64,000 bases of DNA from Lactobacillus sp. ESL0785 (GTDB lineage: Bacteria > Bacillota > Bacilli > Lactobacillales > Lactobacillaceae). A model generated the notes under the pieces. It was given only the letters and a program-made list of their open reading frames with translations, made no database searches and had not been told where the DNA came from. The position numbers were made by a program, and so were the translations under genes. Shown in pieces: positions 10,925 to 19,680 of the stretch (position 1 is the first letter of the stretch; each line of letters opens with the position of its first letter). Location: assembly GCF_029395455.1 (NCBI RefSeq), contig NZ_CP113916.1:1240001-1304000 (forward strand), read 5' to 3'.

Positions 10925-10959
10925 AATAAGTCGTGCATAATTGTAATGTACGACTTATT
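10925..10959 (+). terminator. Terminator of the flavoprotein gene
   Basis: AATAAGTCGT and ACGACTTATT pair, with CAT/ATG extending the stem inward, followed by TTTTGTCTTTT. Confidence 0.85.
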
Positions 10960-11028
10960 TTTGTCTTTTCCATGATGAATTTTCACCAGGTCAAAATAAT
11001 ATGCTAAAATGGTTTCTAGGTGAAAAAT

Positions 11029-12954
11029 ATGATAATTGCACAAGGACACGATTTAGAAAAACAATTCGGTGCCAATACTTTATTTAAACACGTCAACTTT
11101 TCAATTGATGCAAATGCACGGATTGGACTCGTTGGTCCCAATGGAGTTGGCAAGACCACTCTACTTAAAATTATGACCGGTGAAGAAGATGCAACTCACG
11201 GCGAGTTTACCATTAATAAGGGAATCGACGTTGGTTATATTGCTCAGGAAAATAGTCTAAATGAAGATAAAACAATCTGGAATGAAATGCTGGAGGTTTT
11301 TACGCAACTAATCAAGATAGGTGAAAGAATTGCTGTCATGCAAGAAAAAATCGCTAATCATCCTGAAGACAAAGCCTTACTTAAGCAGTATGATCAGATG
11401 CAGTTTAACTTTGAACAGCAAGGCGGTTACACTTATCAAGCAGATATTAAGAGCATTCTCAACGGCTTTAACTTTCCGGAAACGACTTGGTCTAAAGTAA
11501 TCGGCAGTCTTTCTGGTGGGGAAAAAACGCGATTAGCATTTGTTAAATTATTATTACGCAAGCCACCACTATTGCTGCTTGATGAGCCCACAAACTATTT
11601 AGATCTTGATACATTAGATTGGTTAGAAAACTTCCTTAAAGGATATGCTGGTGCAATTTTAGTTGTTTCTCATGATCAGTACTTTTTAGATCACTTAGCC
11701 AACCAAATTTTCGAATTACAATTTGGTAAATTGACACCTTTTAAAGGTAACTATTCGAATTACGTTGCACAGCGTGAGCTTCGCGACCGCCAACAAGAAG
11801 AAGCTTACGAAAAACAACAAGATAAGATTAAAAAAGATGAGGAATTCATTCAAAAAAATATTGTACGGGCAACAACTACTAAACGAGCACAAAGCCGCCG
11901 TAAGCAATTAGAAAAAATTGAACGAATTAAGCCACCGAAACACAAAAATAAGGTGCGAATTAATTTCAAAAGTGAACGACCATCAGGCAAGGAAGTACTC
12001 ATTCTCAACCACTTAACAATTGGTTACCCTACTAAGACAATGGTTAAAGATATTTCATTTCAAATTAACAAGGGTGATCGAGTAGCTGTTATTGGTCCTA
12101 ACGGCATTGGTAAATCAACCTTGCTTAAGACCATTATGAAGGAATTAAAATCCAAAGCTGGTTCTATTAAATACGGTGCCTCGCTTGATATCGGCTATTA
12201 CGACCAAGAATTACAGGGCTTAGAACAGGGGAAAACTGTTCTTGATACTATCTGGGATAGACACAAAACAATGCCTGAGCGTGATGTCCGCTCAATCCTT
12301 GCTAGCTTTTTATTTACTGCTAAAGATATTGATAAGACTGTCGGCCAATTATCCGGTGGGCAAAAAGCCCGCTTGACTCTAACTGTCTTGTCGCTTGAGC
12401 ACAATAACTTCTTACTGATGGATGAACCAACCAACCACTTGGATATTGAAGCTAAAGAAGTGCTAGAACAAGCTTTGCAAAAGTTCGACGGTACCTTGCT
12501 CTTTGTTTCCCATGATCGGTACTTTATCAATCAACTAGCGAACAAGATTGTTGCCGTCAAAGATAATCATGCCCAAATTTACGAAGGTAACTATTCGTAT
12601 TACTTAGATGAACAGGCTAAACAAACTGCTGCTAATACCGTAACTCCCGCTAATCAGAATGCACAAGTAGAAACAACAGCTGCTAATTCCACTAAACTAT
12701 CTTATCAAGAGCAAAAGCAACGCGACTCGCAAAAACGCAAATTGCAACGTCAAGTAGAAGATGTTGAAGCCAAAATTGAAGAATTAGAACAAAAAGAGCA
12801 AGACATTCAAACCCAAATGGCTAATCCCGACATTGCTTCTGACTTTGGCAAATTAGGACCATTGCAAGAGGACCTAACGGCCACGCAGACCGAATTAGAT
12901 AAGGCCAATGAAGCTTGGGAACAGGCATTAACCGAGTTAGATAATTTTGAATAA
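11029..12954 (+). CDS. ABC-F family ATPase (Uup/EttA-like)
   Basis: The 641-residue protein carries two ABC ATPase domains and no membrane segment. Walker A motifs are GPNGVGKT (about residues 36-43) and GPNGIGKS (about 356-363); signatures are LSGGEKTRL and LSGGQKARL; both are followed by DEPTN. A charged linker joins the domains and the last ~100 residues form a coiled coil, as in Uup-like members. ABC-F proteins act on the ribosome in translation or antibiotic protection. AGGTGA 5 bases before ATG 11029 fixes the start; GTG 11020 overlaps that site. The last codons are duplicated at the far end of the island (25996-26043). Confidence 0.92.
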   Translation: MIIAQGHDLEKQFGANTLFKHVNFSIDANARIGLVGPNGVGKTTLLKIMTGEEDATHGEFTINKGIDVGYIAQENSLNEDKTIWNEMLEVFTQLIKIGERIAVMQEKIANHPEDKALLKQYDQMQFNFEQQGGYTYQADIKSILNGFNFPETTWSKVIGSLSGGEKTRLAFVKLLLRKPPLLLLDEPTNYLDLDTLDWLENFLKGYAGAILVVSHDQYFLDHLANQIFELQFGKLTPFKGNYSNYVAQRELRDRQQEEAYEKQQDKIKKDEEFIQKNIVRATTTKRAQSRRKQLEKIERIKPPKHKNKVRINFKSERPSGKEVLILNHLTIGYPTKTMVKDISFQINKGDRVAVIGPNGIGKSTLLKTIMKELKSKAGSIKYGASLDIGYYDQELQGLEQGKTVLDTIWDRHKTMPERDVRSILASFLFTAKDIDKTVGQLSGGQKARLTLTVLSLEHNNFLLMDEPTNHLDIEAKEVLEQALQKFDGTLLFVSHDRYFINQLANKIVAVKDNHAQIYEGNYSYYLDEQAKQTAANTVTPANQNAQVETTAANSTKLSYQEQKQRDSQKRKLQRQVEDVEAKIEELEQKEQDIQTQMANPDIASDFGKLGPLQEDLTATQTELDKANEAWEQALTELDNFE

Positions 12955-12960
12955 CAAAAA
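12913..12960 (+). repeat. 48-bp direct repeat, left copy (3' end of ABC-F gene)
   Basis: From GCTTGGGAACAGGCAT to GATAATTTTGAATAACAAAAA, 44 of 48 bases match 25996-26043; the four differences cluster in an 8-base middle part. It covers the last 14 codons, the stop and 6 bases beyond. It marks the left border of the glycoside island. Confidence 0.9.
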
Positions 12961-12974
12961 GTAAATTACAATCT

Positions 12975-13010
12975 AAACCCCGAAATTAGGACAACCTGAT
13001 TTCAGGGTTT
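12975..13010 (+). terminator. Terminator after the ABC-F gene
   Basis: AAACCC, GAAAT and AGG pair with CCT, ATTTC and GGGTTT around an ACAA loop, with single mismatches between the helices, followed by TATTTTG. Confidence 0.85.
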
Positions 13011-13042
13011 TATTTTGACTAAATTTTGGAACAGATAAAAAG

Positions 13043-13073
13043 TTGGGATTCTGACTGAAAGAAAAAATCCCAA
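13043..13073. repeat. Inverted repeat in the island's left flank
   Basis: TTGGGATT and AATCCCAA are exactly complementary with a 15-bp spacer. The role is unknown; it may be a second weak terminator or a relic of the junction. Confidence 0.4.
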
Positions 13074-13138
13074 AGTTAGCTACACTAATTTCGAGATTTT
13101 TAAATTTTATTGATCATTAAACTTGCTATCAATTAATT

Positions 13139-13276
13139 TTATTTATTATCAGCGATAACATAAGCAACATGTTTACCAGAATAAAAGACAGAGCCTGCTT
13201 CGGTTCCTGGCATATTTGGACCATAGGTATCCCTAATTAACATTCCAGCTGAGTCATTACCAGCCAGAGCAAAAAA
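13139..13276 (-). pseudogene. C-terminal remnant of a fumarate reductase-type flavoprotein
   Basis: About 45 codons, ending in TAA at 13139-13141, read AGNDSAGMLIRDTYG, then PGTEAG and YSGKHVA, which is the conserved FAD-binding C-terminus of the FAD_binding_2 family. Upstream of 13276 the similarity stops and no start codon or ribosome binding site exists, so the rest of the gene is gone. It differs from the end of the intact flavoprotein at 9433, so it is not a local copy of it. It lies just inside the left border of the island and looks like debris from the rearrangement. Confidence 0.75.
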
Positions 13277-13346
13277 GCAAAATTATACTATGCAGTTAAT
13301 TTATTTGAAAAGCAACAAATCTAAACCTCTAAAACAATTCGTTAAA

Positions 13347-14816
13347 TCAATCAAAATAATTTTCTATTGTAATAAACATACATCCATTAGCAGGAATTAC
13401 CGTTTTAATTTTTCCATTCTCACAATTAAGTTTTTCAACTTTTAAAGATGATGCTTCATCTAATTCCTTGATCTGGCTTAAAGTAAGATACTCAGGCACC
13501 CCTATTTCTTGCCAATATCCTTTTGCGTTAGCATGATCATCATCAATTCTAATTGAGCTTACTTTTTGATTATAATCTTTTTCTATATCAATTAAAATTT
13601 CTAAGTCACTTATTTCTTCTGTTGGTACATTGTGATTATATATAATTAACTGAACCGCTCCGTTTTTCTTTACTGCTAACATCTCAGCTGTTGCTTCAGG
13701 TTGCGAAGATGTTACTTGTAAACGGATATTTCCTAATTGATGGAATAGTTCAAAAATTCGATATGCAGGTTTAGCAATACCCTGATATGTTTGCAAACCA
13801 AAACCACCATGAAATACATTTGGCTTTTGAAATTGTTCTTCAAATATATCTGAAAAAGTCCAAAATGAATAGCCATCAACTAAGCCATCATTGTCAGCCA
13901 ATGTCTTAGCAATCATTGCAGAAGCATAAGGCTCATCATGAATGCTATCCCCAAGCATAGCAGATACGTTCCATTCCGTATAATAAAGCGGATAATTTTT
14001 TGCTTGCTGCTTAGTTTTTTGCGTCATTTCTTTAAGAACACCTCGCGGATATTTTGCATCTCCACCGTGTGTCTTACTAAAATATTCTTCAATATCCATT
14101 CCACTTTTCCATAGTGGATCATCTGTTGGATAATGATGGGTAGATATAAAATCTAAAGGTACAGCATTTTCTTCACAAAAATCTATCATCTCTGGAATCC
14201 ATGAATTAAAGGAAGTTGCAGGACCACCAACTTTTAAATTACCATTAATCGCTTTAATTGCTCTTACAGTTATTTCATACAAATGAAAGTAATCATTTTT
14301 ATTTCCCGCAAAGAATAATGGTAAGTTTGGTTCGTTCCAAATCTCGAAAAACCAAGATTCTACTTCTTCTGTGCCATATCTTTTTAAAACATGTTTGATA
14401 AATTTACTAATTAATTCTTGCCATTTTTCATCAGACTTAGGCATAGAATTGTTACCACCGTAAGGGAATATTTTTCCTTTACTAGATGCCAAACATTCAG
14501 GCATGAACCCTAACTCTACAAAAGGTTTCATACCTATTGAAAGCAAAAAATCAAAAATAGTGTCAATATTTTCAAAATTATAAATCATACCATGTGAAAT
14601 TCCATCAAACCCGGTCATTTCTGTGCAGATGCTCATTTCATCATCAAAAATACCGTGAAAACGCACATATTTAAATCCTAACTCTCGATGTGCTTTCTCC
14701 AATTGTTTCTGATAGTCAGCCCTTAAAGCTGTATATGCGTGACTACTACCAACACATAATTCCCAATAATGAGGAAAACTACGCTGCTCTTTTGAATTAA
14801 CCTTAAAATTTATCAT
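13347..14816 (-). CDS. GH39 family glycosidase, beta-xylosidase-like
   Basis: This 489-residue enzyme of the GH39 clan-A fold has the acid/base in IWNEPN (E162) and the nucleophile in YYTEWN (E281), both intact, with the family motif VRFHG near residue 51. No signal peptide is present, so it acts in the cytoplasm. GH39 members release xylose or, less often, other sugars from the non-reducing end of short chains or plant glycosides. AAAGGAG 6 bases before the ATG supports the start. It is the last gene of the MFS-esterase-GH2-GH39 operon, 11 bp after GH2. The sugar specificity is not proven. Confidence 0.85.
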   Translation of the reverse strand: MINFKVNSKEQRSFPHYWELCVGSSHAYTALRADYQKQLEKAHRELGFKYVRFHGIFDDEMSICTEMTGFDGISHGMIYNFENIDTIFDFLLSIGMKPFVELGFMPECLASSKGKIFPYGGNNSMPKSDEKWQELISKFIKHVLKRYGTEEVESWFFEIWNEPNLPLFFAGNKNDYFHLYEITVRAIKAINGNLKVGGPATSFNSWIPEMIDFCEENAVPLDFISTHHYPTDDPLWKSGMDIEEYFSKTHGGDAKYPRGVLKEMTQKTKQQAKNYPLYYTEWNVSAMLGDSIHDEPYASAMIAKTLADNDGLVDGYSFWTFSDIFEEQFQKPNVFHGGFGLQTYQGIAKPAYRIFELFHQLGNIRLQVTSSQPEATAEMLAVKKNGAVQLIIYNHNVPTEEISDLEILIDIEKDYNQKVSSIRIDDDHANAKGYWQEIGVPEYLTLSQIKELDEASSLKVEKLNCENGKIKTVIPANGCMFITIENYFD

Positions 14817-14827
14817 TAGAAACTCCT

Positions 14828-17275
14828 TTATAGTTGTGTAGTTATGGATAATCCAGTTTCAGTTTTCACATTCAAACTGACCACTTCTTTTCCTGTTCGC
14901 TCTATAATAATTAATGCTCTACCCTGATAAGTATTACTACTCTTATTATTCAATTCTGTTATAGGTTTAGGATTTCCACTACCAACTGCTAAAATCTTTG
15001 CATTTCCTGAAACAACTTCAACAGTGAACAGGACATCTTCATCTGTTATCGTTGTTCCTTGATCATCGACTAGCTTCACATCGATATAAGATAGATTATG
15101 ACTCTCATGAAAATCTAACTGATTAAATAACGTCTCAGGTTTTAATTTCAATTGTGTAGCTCCCTGAGCTGAAAGTAACTCTGTCCTTGCTAATTCCTTT
15201 CCATTATCGTAAGATACTGCAACTAATTCGCCTTTAACATAATTTGTTTCAAACAAAGTACGATAATTAACTTTCTCTCCTGCAGGCTTTCTTCCTAAAC
15301 TATGACCATTTAAAAATAATTCGACTTCAGTTCCTCCGCTATAGACTTCCACAATTAATTTAGAATTTTCAGGTACATCCCATGACCAGCTTGATACGGT
15401 ATCACTCAAAATCCATGGAGTTAACTGAACTTGCTTTCCATAATGATGTGGGTCCTGTACTGCAATATATGGAGCTTGACGTAAGCCAAAGACAATTTCA
15501 CGATAATAAGAGATAGGTCTTCTAAAACCAATTAAGTCGAAATCACCAACATTAGAAGTTAAAATTGGAAATTTTGCACCAAAGCCACCATCACCAAAAT
15601 GATAACTAGGGACGCCAACACCGGCCTCACCTAAATAGTCCCAACCAGTCCAAGTAAAGTCTCCAATTACCTGTGATAATTTCAAGACATTATTCCAATT
15701 ACGAGCAATTTCTGGTGGATAAGTTTCACTGCCTACCATAATTTGATTAGGATAAGAATCACTATCTTGTTTGTATCTTGCTCCCATATAGTTATAACCA
15801 ACTATATCAATTTGAGCAGCTACCTTTTTAATTTGTTTAGAAATAGCTGGATCGGTAACTATTTGATCAAGATACTTATCCATATATGTCATAAATTCAT
15901 TTACATTTTGATCACTTAACTTCTTTTTTTCTTGCTTATATGTAACATTAACAATGATTTTCAACAAATCAGTTCCGACAGTGTACATACCATTAATAGC
16001 GGCAAGAGTATATCTTGTATCATCAAGTTTCTTAATCAAGCTATTGATTTGTTCGCAAATTTTCAACCCCTGATCAGTTGCAATCTCTGGAATTTCATTA
16101 CCAATAGAATACAAAATAACGCTAGGATGATTAAAGTCCTTTTTAGCCATTGCTGCTACGTCGTTATGCCAATCAGAAGAAAAATTAAGGCTATAATCAT
16201 AATCAGATTTACTTCGATTCCACATATCAAAAGTTTCATCCAAAATATACATTCCTAATTCATCACAAGCACGAAGAAGTGCTGGTGCAGCCGGTTGATG
16301 AGCCATTCTAATAGCATTAAAGCCAGCTTTTTTCAGTAAGTATATCTGACGATAAGAATTTTTTTGTAATGTCATAGAACCCAGTAAACCACTGTCATGA
16401 TGAATTGCAGCACCTCTTAACTTAACTGAGTTTCCATTAACTGCAAGTCCATTAATGGGATCTAAAGTTAATTGCCTGATACCTGTAACTACTTTTTCTT
16501 CATCAGCCAAATCATTATTTTCTAATAATCTAAAGTCCACTGTATATAGGTTCGGATGTTCCGCATCCCATAATTTAGGTTGATTAACATACAATCGCTG
16601 TCTTAAATTTCGCTTTTCATTGGCAAACAGGACTACTTGAGATTCTTCCTTGGTAACTACTTTGTTTTCGTTATCATAGACAATTGTTTGTAAACAAAAC
16701 TCATTCTTATATCCTGTATTATTAATCGTTATCTCTGCTTGCAAAGTAGCAAGTGAATTCGTAATTGATCTTGTCTTAACAAAAATATTATCAGAGCAAA
16801 TATAAGTACTACCACTAGTTAATAAATAAACGTCACGATAAATACCAGCTCCAGAATACCAACGACTGTTGGGCTCTGCACCTGATTTGGTCACGACACG
16901 TATTTCATTATGCTTATCAAAGTTTAAATAATCATTTAAATAAACATAGAAATTCGAATAGCCATAATGATTTTGACCTGCTAACTGACCATTAACAAAA
17001 ACTTGAGCATCTTTATATACTCCCTCGAAATTCAAAATAAAATTTTGATTAATTTGATTTTGTGTAACAAATAGGTCTTTCGTATAAACAAAAGTTCCGC
17101 CATCATAATAGCCTGTATTCCCACCGTTACTACTATTCTTATTTCGTTTACCCATTATCATTGCATCATGTGGTAGCGTAACTTTTTGTGCATTATCTGG
17201 AGTTGTCCAAACTAACGAAAACGAATTTTTATCTTCCCAAAAATACCAATCTTTATTCCAATTTTCTTTTTTCAT
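14828..17275 (-). CDS. GH2 family glycoside hydrolase (beta-galactosidase/beta-glucuronidase type)
   Basis: The 815-residue protein has the GH2 layout: N-terminal sugar-binding jelly roll (about 1-155), Ig-like domain, TIM barrel (about 280-580), then a DUF4982-like and further beta-sandwich region. The acid/base is E394 in GNE and the nucleophile E517 in VGSETY. Long GH2 proteins of this build act on beta-galactosides or related plant-derived beta-glycosides. No signal peptide, hence intracellular. It lies 11 bp before GH39 and shares its operon; a weak terminator separates it from the upstream esterase gene. The exact substrate is open. Confidence 0.87.
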   Translation of the reverse strand: MKKENWNKDWYFWEDKNSFSLVWTTPDNAQKVTLPHDAMIMGKRNKNSSNGGNTGYYDGGTFVYTKDLFVTQNQINQNFILNFEGVYKDAQVFVNGQLAGQNHYGYSNFYVYLNDYLNFDKHNEIRVVTKSGAEPNSRWYSGAGIYRDVYLLTSGSTYICSDNIFVKTRSITNSLATLQAEITINNTGYKNEFCLQTIVYDNENKVVTKEESQVVLFANEKRNLRQRLYVNQPKLWDAEHPNLYTVDFRLLENNDLADEEKVVTGIRQLTLDPINGLAVNGNSVKLRGAAIHHDSGLLGSMTLQKNSYRQIYLLKKAGFNAIRMAHQPAAPALLRACDELGMYILDETFDMWNRSKSDYDYSLNFSSDWHNDVAAMAKKDFNHPSVILYSIGNEIPEIATDQGLKICEQINSLIKKLDDTRYTLAAINGMYTVGTDLLKIIVNVTYKQEKKKLSDQNVNEFMTYMDKYLDQIVTDPAISKQIKKVAAQIDIVGYNYMGARYKQDSDSYPNQIMVGSETYPPEIARNWNNVLKLSQVIGDFTWTGWDYLGEAGVGVPSYHFGDGGFGAKFPILTSNVGDFDLIGFRRPISYYREIVFGLRQAPYIAVQDPHHYGKQVQLTPWILSDTVSSWSWDVPENSKLIVEVYSGGTEVELFLNGHSLGRKPAGEKVNYRTLFETNYVKGELVAVSYDNGKELARTELLSAQGATQLKLKPETLFNQLDFHESHNLSYIDVKLVDDQGTTITDEDVLFTVEVVSGNAKILAVGSGNPKPITELNNKSSNTYQGRALIIIERTGKEVVSLNVKTETGLSITTQL

Positions 17276-17297
17276 TGAAATGTACTTCTTTCATAAC

Positions 17298-17325
17298 AAA
17301 AAGTGTGCTTTAAACGCACACTTTT
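17298..17325 (-). terminator. Partial terminator between esterase and GH2 genes
   Basis: GTGTGC and GCACAC, flanked by A and T runs, form a small hairpin directly after the esterase stop. It probably lowers rather than stops read-through into GH2. Confidence 0.7.
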
Positions 17326-17327
17326 AT

Positions 17328-18293
17328 TTACTTGATTTTTTCTTGCATTTTTTCAAAATCGCTTTTTTCTGGTAAATCAAGGGCAAAATATTTTTCCAAC
17401 CATTTAGTACACAAAGTCGTCCATTGACCAACTTTTGGATTTATTTGTGACTTTGCTTCGGCAACCGCTTGAGTACCTAAACTTAATCCATGACCACCTT
17501 CACCAAAAATATGAATTTCATAAGGAACTTTATGTTCTGCTAATACTTTTGCTAAGTTTAAAGAATTAATTGGCGTAACCAAAGGGTCAGTAGCAGTCGT
17601 CCAGATAAAGAACGGAGGTGTATCAGTATCGACATGATCAACAGGACTCACTTTCCATTCTGTTTCCTCATCAGGAAATTCTTGACCCAAAAAGGCAACA
17701 TTTGAAGCTTTCATAAATGCATAATCCATTGGTGAGTTCTTTTTAGCTTTTACATCCTGATCCAATAAATGATAATCAGTAATCGCATAGCCTAAAATTG
17801 TGGCTGCTGGACGTAATTCTTTTGCAGTAGCTCCCAAGTAATCAGTCAGAACTGGCTCATTAAACACAGTTGAATACAATGCTGCAACATGGCCGCCTGC
17901 TGAAAAGCCACACACTCCGATTCTTTTAGAATCAATGTGCCATTTTTCAGCATTCTTCCTTATCAGCAACATTGACTGTCCTAATTCTCGTATTTGTTTC
18001 GGATATTGTGATTCTTTCTTTTCTGGTAATGGCTTAGATAAATCTGGCATAGCTAAACTACCTTTAGCATAAGTTGTATATCTAAGTACAAAAGTATGGT
18101 AACCCTGATTAGCAAAATACATTGCAACAGGTTCAGCTTCACGATCAGAACAACTAAAATATCCTCCTCCTGGACAAATAATTAATGCTGGCCGTGGTGT
18201 TCCTTTAAGCATTTCATGTGAATCATCTAATAAATATGCTGTTAAAGTAACATCAGGATTATTTTTATTTAAATTAAATTTTTTAATTTGCAT
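17328..18293 (-). CDS. Alpha/beta-hydrolase, acetyl (xylan) esterase-like
   Basis: The 321-residue protein has the lipase-type elbow GFSAGG (nucleophile S131), the oxyanion segment PGGGY (about 41-45), an acid in TATDP and a C-terminal histidine in GGHG. It matches the family of cytoplasmic carbohydrate deacetylases found in xylan and plant-glycoside clusters. Lying between an MFS importer and GH2/GH39 genes, it likely removes acetyl groups from imported sugars so that the hydrolases can act. GAGG before the ATG supports the start. Confidence 0.8.
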   Translation of the reverse strand: MQIKKFNLNKNNPDVTLTAYLLDDSHEMLKGTPRPALIICPGGGYFSCSDREAEPVAMYFANQGYHTFVLRYTTYAKGSLAMPDLSKPLPEKKESQYPKQIRELGQSMLLIRKNAEKWHIDSKRIGVCGFSAGGHVAALYSTVFNEPVLTDYLGATAKELRPAATILGYAITDYHLLDQDVKAKKNSPMDYAFMKASNVAFLGQEFPDEETEWKVSPVDHVDTDTPPFFIWTTATDPLVTPINSLNLAKVLAEHKVPYEIHIFGEGGHGLSLGTQAVAEAKSQINPKVGQWTTLCTKWLEKYFALDLPEKSDFEKMQEKIK

Positions 18294-18320
18294 AATTTTA
18301 CCTCACAATAATTAGATTTT

Positions 18321-19502
18321 TTAATTTGCTCGTTTAGCAATTTGATTACCAAATCTTGTAACAAAGAGAATTGCTGCCACAGCAATAGAAATACAAATTC
18401 CAAAGATAAAAGAATTGAATCCTGGTTGAATTTTAATTGCTGCAAGCATCAAAGGAACAATCATTCCTGCAATAGATGAAACCAATGTATTAATTGAAAT
18501 TGCCACAGTAAAGTGTTTTTGATCAGCTAAAGTTGACAATTCGAATGGAACAGTGGCATTAACCATCACAATTCCCATACCTGAAAACATATTTCCTAAA
18601 ACATGCATAACTACGTTAGTAGAGAAAATAATGCAAGCAAAAGAAAGTGCAAAAGCAATGAATCCCCAGGCAATAGTATCATTTTTAGTAAGTTTTCTTA
18701 TATAAGTGAGTACAGCCGCAGTTATAATCCCTCCGATATTACCAACAGCTATAACAGTTGCTGTATAAGCAGTACCTTTACCTTGACTAGCGAGGCAAAT
18801 AGATTGATTAGCTAAAAAAGTCATCATTGCAATTGATAAGAAGAACGTTATTAAGTAAATAAAATAAACAAAGGGATCTAAACTCTTCAAAAGTGAAAAT
18901 ACACTTTCTTTATTACCACTATTTTCAGTTTTACTTTGGTCCAACTTTTTATCTTTAGGAATTAAAACGTATGCAATTACAAAAATAATTAATCCTATTC
19001 CATAAACCCAAAATAGATTACGCCAATTTGTCCCACCAAGCATACCACCTAAAAATGTAAACAACATCATACCTATATTGTTTGCACCAGCTGACCAACC
19101 CATAACGGTTGCACGATCTTCACCATCAAAGTTTTCCTGAATCAAAACTGGAACAACATTACTAATTACACCTGTACCAAAACCCAGCAAAACCATACAT
19201 GCTAAAATCAAATTTAAGCTATTGCTATATAAGGCAGGAATTAAACCTGCAATCGCAGTTATTGCAACTGAAATTACACCCATGTTCTTTCGTGTAAATC
19301 TAAAAGCAAGCCAACTAAAAAATGCAGTCGCAATAATTTGTCCTAACTGTGGAATTGAGCCTATTAATTGAACCTTAGAAATTGGTTCTCTTGGAAATGA
19401 TTTTGCAATTGCAGCTATTGCAGAGCCAGCTGTTGATGTCGACATTAACATTAAATTCATGCTCAGCATACCAACTGCAGCAGTTAATTTCTTCTTTTCC
19501 AT
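18321..19502 (-). CDS. MFS transporter of the glycoside island (putative importer)
   Basis: This 393-residue protein has about 12 hydrophobic helices, the MFS signature in the 2-3 loop (AFRFTRKNMG) and FGTGVISNVVPVLIQE in helix 4. It is the first gene of the operon with the esterase, GH2 and GH39 and is preceded by AAAGGAG and a cre-like site. Because the hydrolases are all cytoplasmic, import of a short glycoside is the most natural role; export is not ruled out. No PTS or ABC sugar system is in the island. Confidence 0.8.
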   Translation of the reverse strand: MEKKKLTAAVGMLSMNLMLMSTSTAGSAIAAIAKSFPREPISKVQLIGSIPQLGQIIATAFFSWLAFRFTRKNMGVISVAITAIAGLIPALYSNSLNLILACMVLLGFGTGVISNVVPVLIQENFDGEDRATVMGWSAGANNIGMMLFTFLGGMLGGTNWRNLFWVYGIGLIIFVIAYVLIPKDKKLDQSKTENSGNKESVFSLLKSLDPFVYFIYLITFFLSIAMMTFLANQSICLASQGKGTAYTATVIAVGNIGGIITAAVLTYIRKLTKNDTIAWGFIAFALSFACIIFSTNVVMHVLGNMFSGMGIVMVNATVPFELSTLADQKHFTVAISINTLVSSIAGMIVPLMLAAIKIQPGFNSFIFGICISIAVAAILFVTRFGNQIAKRAN

Positions 19503-19515
19503 TTTATCTCCTTTT

Positions 19516-19529
19516 TGTTTACGCTTTCA
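19516..19529 (-). promoter_or_regulatory. cre-like site (CcpA) at the MFS operon start
   Basis: On the minus strand TGAAAGCGTAAACA matches the catabolite-responsive consensus at 13 of 14 positions. It sits between the promoter and the ribosome binding site, so CcpA would act as a roadblock when glucose is present. Confidence 0.65.
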
Positions 19530-19532
19530 ACG

Positions 19533-19576
19533 ACAAATTAAGTTTATTATTTTAATTTGTAGATAGCTATATTCAA
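19533..19576 (-). promoter_or_regulatory. Promoter and inverted-repeat operator of the MFS operon
   Basis: On the minus strand TTGAAT (19571-19576) and TAAAAT (19549-19554) are spaced 16 bp. A perfect 9-bp inverted repeat, ACAAATTAA-N10-TTAATTTGT (19533-19560), covers the -10 box and start point. A repressor rather than an activator would be expected to bind there. Confidence 0.55.
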
Positions 19577-19680
19577 AAATCAGAGATAATCTATTCATTT
19601 CCCAGATTCATTTTAAATCTTAATCACATAAATAATTAAAAAGTACGGCATTATATATGCCACTAAAGCCGTTAACAGAG

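Noticed and set aside
12913..12960. tRNA-type attachment site of an integrative element
   Set aside because: The repeat lies in a protein gene, no tRNA gene or integrase is present in or near the island, so it is described as a recombination border only.
3877..13010. Similar terminators after the M13 peptidase and the ABC-F gene as members of a dispersed repeat
   Set aside because: The likeness is limited to a short GAAATTA/TTTCAGGGTT pairing and may be chance among AT-rich terminators.
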